NCBI GenBank assembly: GCA_030949405.1
Contig: JAUZSN010000002.1
Span: 1-64,000, forward strand
Length of the DNA stretch: 64,000 nucleotides
Direction of reading: 5' to 3'
Origin: Methylococcales bacterium
Lineage (GTDB): Bacteria; Pseudomonadota; Gammaproteobacteria; Methylococcales; Methylomonadaceae
The first letter of the stretch is position 1. Each line of letters opens with the position of its first letter. Position numbers and translations under genes: made by a program. Shown in pieces: positions 55,387 through 64,000 of this stretch. The notes under the pieces were generated by a model. That model was not told where the DNA came from, made no database searches, and saw only the letters and a list, made by a program, of their open reading frames with translations.

Positions 55387-57306
55387 ATGGGTAAAATGAT
55401 CGGTATTGACTTAGGAACGACTAACTCCTGTGTTGCCGTCTTGGAAAACGGAACGGCGCGTGTCATTGAAAATAGTGAAGGCGCAAGAACGACTCCCTCT
55501 ATTATTGCTTTTACTGCAGATGATGAAGTGTTAGTAGGGCAGTCGGCTAAACGTCAAGCTGTCACAAATCCTGAAAATACATTATTTGCGATTAAACGTT
55601 TAATTGGTCGTCGATTTAAAGAAAAAGTCGTCCAAAAAGACATTAAAATGGTGCCTTACAACATCATTGAAGCTGAAAATGGGGATGCTTGGGTTGAATG
55701 TCATGGTAATAAAATGGCAGCACCCGAGATTTCTTCACGGGTCTTGATGAAATTAAAAAAAGATGCTGAAGCCTTTTTAGGTGAAAGTGTTACCGAAGCG
55801 GTTATTACGGTTCCTGCGTATTTTAACGATTCGCAACGTCAAGCAACGAAAGATGCAGGGCGGATTGCAGGCTTAGACGTTAAACGTATTATTAATGAGC
55901 CAACAGCAGCGGCATTAGCCTATGGAATGGATAAGCCTAAAGGCGATACAACCATTGCTGTTTATGATTTGGGTGGCGGCACGTTTGATGTTTCCATTAT
56001 TGAAATCGCTGAAATTGAAGGGGAACATCAATTTGAAGTATTAGCCACGAATGGGGATACCTTTTTAGGCGGCGAAGATTTTGATTTGCGTATCATTGAC
56101 TTTTTAGCGGACGAGTTTAAAAAAGAGCAAGGGATTGATTTACATAATGATCCTCTAGCCTTACAGCGTTTAAAAGAAGCGGCTGAAAAAGCAAAAATTG
56201 AATTATCCTCTACGGAACAAACCGATATTAATTTACCGTATGTGACGGCGGATGCTTCAGGTCCTAAACATTTAAACGTTAAATTAACACGGGCTAAATT
56301 AGAATCCTTAGTGGGTGATTTGATTGAGCGAACTAAAAATCCGTGTCAAATGGCCTTAAAGGATGCGGGTTTGTCCGCTTCTGAGATTAATGAAGTTATT
56401 TTAGTCGGCGGTCAAACACGGATGCCTAAAGTTCAGGCGTTAGTTGAAAGTTTCTTTGGTAAAGAACCGCGTAAAGATGTGAATGCTGATGAAGCGGTTG
56501 CTTTAGGGGCTGCGATTCAAGCGGGTGTTTTAGGGGGCGATGTTACGGATGTCTTGTTATTAGACGTTACTCCCTTATCTCTAGGTATTGAGACAATGGG
56601 CGGAGTGATGACTAAGTTAATCGAAAAAAATACGACTATTCCTACGAATGCGTCACAAACTTTTTCAACAGCAGAAGATAACCAAACTGCGGTAACGGTT
56701 CATGTCTTACAAGGTGAGCGTGAAGTGGCAACGGGTAATAAATCGCTGGGTCGTTTTGATTTGCAAGATATTCCACCTGCACGTCGAGGAACGCCTCAAA
56801 TTGAAGTCGCCTTTGATATTGATGCGAATGGTATTTTAAATGTCTCTGCGAAAGATAAAGCCACAGGCAAAGAGCAATCTATCATTATTAAAGCCTCGAG
56901 TGGGTTATCGGATGAAGAAGTGGATCGTATGGTTAAAGATGCGGAGGCTCATGCTGATGAAGATCGTAAAATTACGGAATTAGTCACTGCGCGTAATAGT
57001 GCGGAAGGGATGATTAATGCCACTGAAAAATCTGTTGAAGAATTAGGCGACAAAGTGGATGCAGATGAAAAAGCCTCCATTGATTCGGCGGTTGACGCAT
57101 TGAAAGAAGCCATTAAAGGCGATGACAAGGATGACATTGAAGCTAAAACAACGGCGTTAACTGAATTGTCTGGTAAATTAGCTGAAAAAGTCTATGCAGA
57201 ACAAGCAGCCGCTGGTGGTGAAGCTCCTACTGGAGGTGAAGAGGCTTCAACTGCACCCGATGATGATGCTTTAGATGCTGAGTTTGAAGAAGTTAAGAAA
57301 GACTAA
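55387..57306 (+). CDS. dnaK: Chaperone DnaK (Hsp70)
   Basis: 639 aa from ATG 55387 ([18 protein letters not shown]), chosen because TTG 55375 is part of the TTTGGAG ribosome-binding region. ATPase domain motifs are [12 protein letters not shown] and [11 protein letters not shown]. The substrate domain has [13 protein letters not shown]; the C-terminal tail is [10 protein letters not shown] and ends EEVKKD. No dnaJ follows: a terminator and then miaA come next. Confidence 0.98.
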   Translation: MGKMIGIDLGTTNSCVAVLENGTARVIENSEGARTTPSIIAFTADDEVLVGQSAKRQAVTNPENTLFAIKRLIGRRFKEKVVQKDIKMVPYNIIEAENGDAWVECHGNKMAAPEISSRVLMKLKKDAEAFLGESVTEAVITVPAYFNDSQRQATKDAGRIAGLDVKRIINEPTAAALAYGMDKPKGDTTIAVYDLGGGTFDVSIIEIAEIEGEHQFEVLATNGDTFLGGEDFDLRIIDFLADEFKKEQGIDLHNDPLALQRLKEAAEKAKIELSSTEQTDINLPYVTADASGPKHLNVKLTRAKLESLVGDLIERTKNPCQMALKDAGLSASEINEVILVGGQTRMPKVQALVESFFGKEPRKDVNADEAVALGAAIQAGVLGGDVTDVLLLDVTPLSLGIETMGGVMTKLIEKNTTIPTNASQTFSTAEDNQTAVTVHVLQGEREVATGNKSLGRFDLQDIPPARRGTPQIEVAFDIDANGILNVSAKDKATGKEQSIIIKASSGLSDEEVDRMVKDAEAHADEDRKITELVTARNSAEGMINATEKSVEELGDKVDADEKASIDSAVDALKEAIKGDDKDDIEAKTTALTELSGKLAEKVYAEQAAAGGEAPTGGEEASTAPDDDALDAEFEEVKKD

Positions 57307-57328
57307 TTTAAATTAGTTTAATTGAGCA

Positions 57329-57367
57329 AACCTTCGAGGTTTTTGAAAATCTCGGAGGTTTTTTTAC
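57329..57367 (+). terminator. Rho-independent terminator after dnaK
   Basis: AACCTTCGAG (57329-57338) and CTCGGAGGTT (57351-57360), 10-bp stem with one G-U pair, followed by TTTTTT. Ends the grpE-dnaK transcript. Confidence 0.85.
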
Positions 57368-57560
57368 TTATGATTTAAAGAAATTATAAGAATGGCGTGA
57401 AAAAATAAGTTTTTTTGCGTTACACTGAAATAAATGAACCGCATCAAATAGATTTTTTTCGTCGATTAATGGATAAATGTGAACGATCACACCGTAAACG
57501 TAGGAAGAATAGAGGGGCTAAATGTACTCCCTTTCCTAAAAATTTCACAGTACGCTTATC

Positions 57561-58508
57561 ATGAAAAATAAGTTGCCGCCTGCTCTATTGATAATGGGAC
57601 CGACTGCTTCGGGGAAAAGTGCCTTAGCGATACAACTTGCCCATCATTTAAAGACTGAAATTATTAGTGTTGATTCGGCCTTGGTTTTTAAAGGGATGGA
57701 TATTGGGACTGCAAAGCCTACATGCAAAGAACGTGAAGGCATTACGCATCATCTAATTGATATTATTGATCCGAGTGAACATTTTTCAACAGGCCAGTTT
57801 AGAAAACAAGCCTTAGAGCTAATGGCAGAGATCACAGCTCGTGGGAAAATACCCCTTTTAGTGGGGGGAACGATGTTATATTTTAAAGCGTTAACGCAAG
57901 GGATGGCCGAATTACCTACTGCGAATCCTGAGATTAGAAAACAACTCGATCATGAGCTGGCTGTTTTAGGAAAACAGGCTTTACATCAGCGATTGATAGC
58001 GGTTGATCCTGAATCTGCGGCACGTATTCATCCTAATGATCCACAGCGTATACAACGTGCTTTAGAAGTTCATCAGATCAGTGGCAAACCGTTGAGTCTT
58101 TTTTTTAAAGAATCACAGTCTAATGCGTTTCCTTATCACCCTTTAAAAATAAAAGTGGCTCCAGATAATCGCCCCTTATTGCATCAGGTGATTGCACAGC
58201 GGTTTCACAGCATGTTAGAACAAGGATTGATTGCGGAGGTTGAAAAATTGTATCAACGGCCTGATTTAAATGAAACATTGCCTGCTATTCGTGCCGTAGG
58301 TTATCGGCAAGTTTGGGCGTACTTAAAAGGCGATGATGATCGTGCATTAATGACCGAAAAAGCAATTATTGCGACACGACAACTCGCAAAGCGGCAGTTT
58401 ACATGGCTAAGAAAAGAAGTGGATGCTAAATCCTTTGTTTCGGCTGATCCGTATTTATTTGAGAACGTTTCAAATGAAATTAACCTTTTTTTAAGTAATA
58501 TGAAATAA
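57561..58508 (+). CDS. miaA: tRNA dimethylallyltransferase MiaA
   Basis: 315 aa. P-loop MGPTASGKSALAIQLA, ISVDSALVFKGMDIGTAKP, and GGTMLYFKAL binding loop. The C-terminal RAVGYRQVWAYLKG and RQLAKRQFTWLR are typical. It isopentenylates A37 of tRNAs reading U-starting codons. It precedes hfq and hflX in the conserved gammaproteobacterial order. Confidence 0.96.
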   Translation: MKNKLPPALLIMGPTASGKSALAIQLAHHLKTEIISVDSALVFKGMDIGTAKPTCKEREGITHHLIDIIDPSEHFSTGQFRKQALELMAEITARGKIPLLVGGTMLYFKALTQGMAELPTANPEIRKQLDHELAVLGKQALHQRLIAVDPESAARIHPNDPQRIQRALEVHQISGKPLSLFFKESQSNAFPYHPLKIKVAPDNRPLLHQVIAQRFHSMLEQGLIAEVEKLYQRPDLNETLPAIRAVGYRQVWAYLKGDDDRALMTEKAIIATRQLAKRQFTWLRKEVDAKSFVSADPYLFENVSNEINLFLSNMK

Positions 58509-58663
58509 TCAAGGCTTAAATCATCATTGAACTTGTAAATTCTAATTTTGTCCCAATTTTCTAAAAATGATCTTTAGTCATGTCAATTAAGTAAATGACT
58601 TATAATCTATCGTTATGGTCGTTTTTAATAAATGCAAATTAAATAATAATAGGGAGAAATTGG

Positions 58664-58909
58664 ATGTCAAAAGTTCAAAATTTACAGGATACTTTTTTAA
58701 ATACGCTCAGAAAAGAGCATATTCCCGTGTCTATTTTTTTAGTCAATGGCATTAAATTACAAGGTAAAATTGATTCTTTTGATCAATACGTCATCATGTT
58801 AAAAAATACCATTAGTCAAATGGTTTATAAACATGCTATCTCAACGATCGTACCTGGAAAACCTATTAAAATAGGACGTGATAACGAAGCTGCGGATGAA
58901 AACGAGTAA
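58664..58909 (+). CDS. hfq: RNA chaperone Hfq
   Basis: 81 aa. Sm1 ([20 protein letters not shown]) and Sm2 ([11 protein letters not shown]) motifs are intact; a short acidic tail ends in ADENE. RBS AGGGAGAAA precedes ATG. Small RNA partner and mRNA regulator. Confidence 0.97.
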   Translation: MSKVQNLQDTFLNTLRKEHIPVSIFLVNGIKLQGKIDSFDQYVIMLKNTISQMVYKHAISTIVPGKPIKIGRDNEAADENE

Positions 58910-58936
58910 ATCTTAATTTTATAAAGGAGTCCCCGA

Positions 58937-60202
58937 TTGTTTGATCGCCCCGATACGGGTGAGCGAGCTATTCTCGTCCACCTTAAGCTACATGCAGACC
59001 AAGAAGACTTGCTGGAATTAAAAGAACTGGCAAAGTCCGCAGGGACTGATCCTGTTTATACACTAACAGGAACACGCCGCTCACCTGATCCCCGTTATTT
59101 TATGGGTTCGGGAAAATTAGAGGAACTCAAGGCTGATATAGAAAGGTATGAAGCGGATATTGTTTTGTTTAATCACGCCTTATCACCGAGTCAAGAAAGA
59201 AACCTTGAGCAAGCCCTAGAAGTTCGCGTTGTTGATAGAAACGGCTTAATTTTAGACATCTTTGCTCAAAGAGCGAAAACCTTTGAAGGAAAGCTTCAGG
59301 TCGAATTAGCGCAACTTCGACATTTATCAACACGATTAGTCCGTGGTTGGACTCACTTAGAACGTCAAAAAGGCGGCATTGGTATGCGAGGGCCAGGTGA
59401 AACGCAGCTAGAAACAGATAGACGTTTACTGAGTGCGCGCATTAAGCTCATTCAACAGCGACTAAAAAAAGTTGAAAAACAACGGCATCAAGGGCGAAGT
59501 CAGCGTAAAAAAGCGGAAGTCCCCGCCGTTTCATTAGTTGGCTATACCAATGCAGGTAAATCAACCTTGTTCAATAAATTGACAGGCGCAAATATATATA
59601 CCGCCAATCAACTGTTTGCAACCTTAGATCCCACGTTACGATTATGTGAAATCGAAAAGGGTTCATCGATTATTTTAGCCGATACGGTGGGTTTTATACG
59701 CCACTTACCGCATGAATTGGTTTCAGCTTTTCGATCAACGCTACAAGAAGCCAGTGAAGCTGAACTTTTATTGCATGTTATTGATGCGAATGCGGAAGAT
59801 AGAGATGAAACTATTTTTCAGGTTAATCAAGTTTTAAATGAAATAGACGCTGGGAAAATTAAACAGTTGCAAGTCTTTAATAAAATTGATTTATTAGAAG
59901 ATATTAGTCCGCATATTGATTATGATGATAAGGGTCAACCTATTAGAGTCTGGCTTTCAGCGCAGACAGGTGATGGCATTGCTTTACTTTACCAAGCTTT
60001 AACTGAATTATTTATCTCAAGTAAGATAAAAATCAACTGCTATTTACGCCCAACTCAAGGGGCTATTCGTGCAAAGTTATTTGATTTTGCTAAAATTATT
60101 AAAGAAGATATTGATGAAAAGGGTAGTTGGACTATAACCATTGTAATAGATAAAAAATATTTGGGATTATTAAAAACTATCGAATTTGAAGAAATAATAT
60201 AA
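58937..60202 (+). CDS. hflX: GTPase HflX
   Basis: 421 aa. N-terminal HflX domain (TGTRRSPDPRYFMGSGKLEE), a glycine-rich linker with GGIGMRGPGETQLETDRR, then the G domain with GYTNAGKST, DTVGFI and NKID. Ribosome-splitting GTPase. Start TTG 58937 follows AAAGGAG; no ATG fits. C-terminal helix complete. Confidence 0.95.
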   Translation: MFDRPDTGERAILVHLKLHADQEDLLELKELAKSAGTDPVYTLTGTRRSPDPRYFMGSGKLEELKADIERYEADIVLFNHALSPSQERNLEQALEVRVVDRNGLILDIFAQRAKTFEGKLQVELAQLRHLSTRLVRGWTHLERQKGGIGMRGPGETQLETDRRLLSARIKLIQQRLKKVEKQRHQGRSQRKKAEVPAVSLVGYTNAGKSTLFNKLTGANIYTANQLFATLDPTLRLCEIEKGSSIILADTVGFIRHLPHELVSAFRSTLQEASEAELLLHVIDANAEDRDETIFQVNQVLNEIDAGKIKQLQVFNKIDLLEDISPHIDYDDKGQPIRVWLSAQTGDGIALLYQALTELFISSKIKINCYLRPTQGAIRAKLFDFAKIIKEDIDEKGSWTITIVIDKKYLGLLKTIEFEEII

Positions 60203-60307
60203 ATTAATAATTTTCATTTAAGGTAAATATTGATGAATATTTGCGATAGAATAGTCCCTTAACTACATAGATTTAATTTTTGAAGTAACCCAATTTGGAG
60301 CATCTGT

Positions 60308-61501
60308 ATGTCCTGGAATGAACCCGGTGGTGATGATAAAGATCCTTGGAGTGGTCGTAAAGATCAACAAGGTCCACCTGATTTGGATGAAGCAATTCGT
60401 TCATTACAAAAAAAAATAGGCGGTATTTTTGGTAATGGGGGTGATAATGGCGATAATAATAATGAATCTTCAAATCTCTCTATAGGACTCGGTGTTCTTG
60501 CCGCAGGTGCCTTGGTTCTTTGGGGGCTTAGTGGGTTTTATATTGTTGATGAAGGAAATCATGGTGTTGAAACGCGTTTTGGAGAATACATTGAGCCGCC
60601 GACACAAGCGGGCTTAAATTGGCATTTTCCTTACCCAATTGAACAAGTTGAGTTAGTTAATGTAAAACAACAACGCTATATTGAAGTGGGTTATCGTTCT
60701 GCAGGTGGGCAGGGTGTGGGTTCTGTACCGAAAGAAGCCTTAATGCTGACCAAAGATGAAAACATTATTGATGTTCGTCTTGCGGTTCAATATCAAGTTA
60801 AAGATGCTAAAGAATTCTTATTTAATTTGGCCAGTCCTCAAGCAACCTTAAAGCAAGTGACCGAAGGGGCCGAACGTGGAATCATTGGTAGTAGCAGTAT
60901 GGACTATGTTTTAACGGAAGGTCGTGGTGATGTGGTCGCTAAAATTAAAACAGAAATTCAAACGGTCATGGATGCCTACAAAGCAGGTATTCAAATTACC
61001 AGTGTTAATTTACAAGATGCCCAACCACCTGAACAGGTACAAGGTGCATTTGAAGATGCGATTAAAGCTCGAGAAGATCAGCAACGTTTAATTAATGAAG
61101 CGGAAGCGTATGCGAATGATGTTATTCCAAAAGCAAGAGGCGCGGCTGCTAGAAAAATGCAAGAAGCCGAAGCGTATAAAGAACAGGTCATTGCAAAATC
61201 AATCGGGGAAGTGAGTCGATTTTCAAAACTTCTGATTGAATATAGAAAAGCCCCAGAAGTGACTCGACAACGCTTATATTTAGAGTCAATGGAATCTGTG
61301 CTATCAACGACAAAAACAGTGATGGTTGATGTGAAAGGGAGTAATAATTTATTATACTTACCGCTTGATAAACTAGCGAATTCAACAACCGATACAACAA
61401 CGAATGCACGACCTACTCAGGGTGTTAAAACGCCCATGCATAAAACAAGTCAACCTGTGCCAAGATCTTCATCACGCACGCGTACAGAAAGGGGACGATA
61501 A
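60308..61501 (+). CDS. hflK: HflK, modulator of FtsH protease
   Basis: 397 aa. Cytoplasmic N-terminus with Gly/Asp/Asn-rich start (MSWNEPGGDDKDPWSGRKDQ), one TM helix (about 57-77) and a periplasmic SPFH domain with coiled coil (QRLINEAEAYANDVIPKARG). Forms the HflKC complex around FtsH. Its stop codon shares a base with the hflC ATG. Confidence 0.96.
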   Translation: MSWNEPGGDDKDPWSGRKDQQGPPDLDEAIRSLQKKIGGIFGNGGDNGDNNNESSNLSIGLGVLAAGALVLWGLSGFYIVDEGNHGVETRFGEYIEPPTQAGLNWHFPYPIEQVELVNVKQQRYIEVGYRSAGGQGVGSVPKEALMLTKDENIIDVRLAVQYQVKDAKEFLFNLASPQATLKQVTEGAERGIIGSSSMDYVLTEGRGDVVAKIKTEIQTVMDAYKAGIQITSVNLQDAQPPEQVQGAFEDAIKAREDQQRLINEAEAYANDVIPKARGAAARKMQEAEAYKEQVIAKSIGEVSRFSKLLIEYRKAPEVTRQRLYLESMESVLSTTKTVMVDVKGSNNLLYLPLDKLANSTTDTTTNARPTQGVKTPMHKTSQPVPRSSSRTRTERGR

Positions 61502-62358
61502 TGACCGCTAATAAAATTGTAGCCATACTTTCTACCTTATTTTTTATCGGTACAGGGAGTGTTTTTACGGTATCGGAAACAGAAAAAGTTATTAAATTTA
61601 AGTTAGGGGAAATTATTAAATATGATTATACCCCTGGGCTTTATTTTAAAATGCCCTTTATCAATAATGTTAAAAAATTTGATAGTCGAATTCAAACTAT
61701 GGATTCAAAGCCTGAGCGTTTTTTAACGGCAGAAAAGAAAAACGTCATTGTTGACTCGTTTGTAAAATGGCGTATTGGTGATGTTAAAAAATTCTACACC
61801 GTTGTTTCGGGAAATATTTATCAAGCTAATTTACGGTTAGATCAAATTATTAAAGATGCTTATCGTGCTGAGTTTAGTAAACGAAATATCAAACAATTAG
61901 TTTCGACTGACCGAAGTGCTATTCGTGAGATCTTAATTAAAAGTTCAAGTAAGATTGCAGCCAACTTAGGCATGGAAATTGTCGATGTACAAGTCAAACG
62001 TATTGATTTGCCCAATGAAGTCAGTAGTTCTGTTTACAGACGTATGGAAGCCGAACGTGAACGAGTTGCTCGTGAATTTCGCTCTCAAGGAGCCGAGGCT
62101 GCTGAACGTATTCGCGCTAATGCCGATCGTCAACACACCGTTACCTTAGCGAATGCCTTTCGTGATGCTGAAAAATTACGGGGTGAAGGGGATGGAAAAT
62201 CTGCCGAAATTTATGCAAATTCGTATAGTGAAGACATTGAATTTTTTAGTTTTTATCGTAGCTTAAATGCGTATAAAAAGACCTTTTCAAATGCAGGTGA
62301 TATGATAGTCATGGAACCTGATTCAGATTTCTTCAAGTATTTTAAGAAACAAAAATAA
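61501..62358 (+). CDS. hflC: HflC, modulator of FtsH protease
   Basis: 285 aa. Signal anchor at 5-22, SPFH domain (VSETEKVIKFKLGEIIK, GLYFKMPFINNVKKFDSRIQ) and coiled coil (EAERERVAREFRSQGAEAAE). Partner of HflK; TAATG overlap couples translation. It starts at the A of TAATGA. Confidence 0.97.
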   Translation: MTANKIVAILSTLFFIGTGSVFTVSETEKVIKFKLGEIIKYDYTPGLYFKMPFINNVKKFDSRIQTMDSKPERFLTAEKKNVIVDSFVKWRIGDVKKFYTVVSGNIYQANLRLDQIIKDAYRAEFSKRNIKQLVSTDRSAIREILIKSSSKIAANLGMEIVDVQVKRIDLPNEVSSSVYRRMEAERERVAREFRSQGAEAAERIRANADRQHTVTLANAFRDAEKLRGEGDGKSAEIYANSYSEDIEFFSFYRSLNAYKKTFSNAGDMIVMEPDSDFFKYFKKQK

Positions 62359-62405
62359 ATAACTCTTTGGAACATTAATGTTCTAAGGATTCATTATCAC
62401 CACAA

Positions 62406-62428
62406 AAAACGCTCCTATGGGGCGTTTT
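62406..62428 (+). terminator. Terminator after hflC
   Basis: AAAACGCTCC (62406-62415) and GGGGCGTTTT (62419-62428) form a 10-bp stem with one G-U pair. It ends the hfl operon before hisZ. Confidence 0.7.
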
Positions 62429-62447
62429 CTGCGAATGGACACATAAC

Positions 62448-64000
<1,553 letters not shown>

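Overview
The window is about 64 kb of AT-rich bacterial chromosome. The household genes are gammaproteobacterial in type and order: secB-gpsA, miaA-hfq-hflX-hflK-hflC-hisZ-purA, grpE-dnaK, carA-carB-greA, dsbD, a RegB/RegA redox two-component pair, mltA and rhlE. The overall look (low GC, many insertion sequences, hopanoid- or carotenoid-style glycosyltransferase, RegBA) fits a Methylococcales-like gammaproteobacterium. No methane-oxidation gene is present, so that placement is inference.

Layout. 0-2 kb: a brnT-brnA toxin-antitoxin pair, then a graveyard of fragments (MerT-like remnant, IS66 end, ISAs1 start). 2-13 kb: an MBOAT/SGNH acyltransferase pair, a large protein with a Fic-like N-terminal half and a zeta-toxin kinase C-terminal half, aas, mltA, and a hybrid histidine kinase. 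13-14.6 kb: an internally deleted IS66-type element. 14.6-24.2 kb: a ruined filamentous-phage-like prophage at a tRNA-Arg(CCU) gene. It holds an Mrr-like restriction nuclease, an XRE regulator, a frameshifted rep, a truncated gene V-like ORF, a truncated secretin, an excisionase-like protein and a broken tyrosine integrase. Two copies of a 1.70 kb insertion sequence lie inside it. 24.2-36 kb: regA/regB, a membrane protein, a family 2 glycosyltransferase, a NarK remnant, greA, carB and carA. carA and carB are separated by a TnpB remnant that itself contains an IS66-type element. 36-47.5 kb: tlpA-like and dsbD, arsR-rhodanese-secB-gpsA, a PLP decarboxylase, a DegT aminotransferase, rhlE, a sorbosone-dehydrogenase-like protein and nudF. 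48-50 kb: a third copy of the 1.7 kb IS splits a small membrane-protein gene. 50.2-54.3 kb: three IS5-family copies in a tandem array. 54.3-64 kb: the hrcA 3' end, grpE, dnaK, miaA, hfq, hflX, hflK, hflC, hisZ and the start of purA.

The strongest biological story is the heat-shock locus. The spacer between the IS5 copies is the old hrcA control region: a sigma70-like promoter, a CIRCE half-site, a Shine-Dalgarno sequence, a GTG start and the first codons of HrcA. It has been hit by a 135-bp MITE-like element, and the whole unit is now tandemly duplicated. The HrcA C-terminus sits on the far side of the third IS copy, and most of the protein is missing from this locus. grpE-dnaK has therefore probably lost HrcA control.

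Other points of interest are the prophage-borne XRE plus Mrr-nuclease operon with a nested palindromic operator, the Fic/zeta fusion preceded by a 10-base G tract in its ribosome binding site, a DsbD with two alpha domains, and an IS whose transposase appears to need a -1 frameshift in all three copies. Almost all lesions lie in mobile or prophage genes while long host genes are intact, which argues against general sequencing error.
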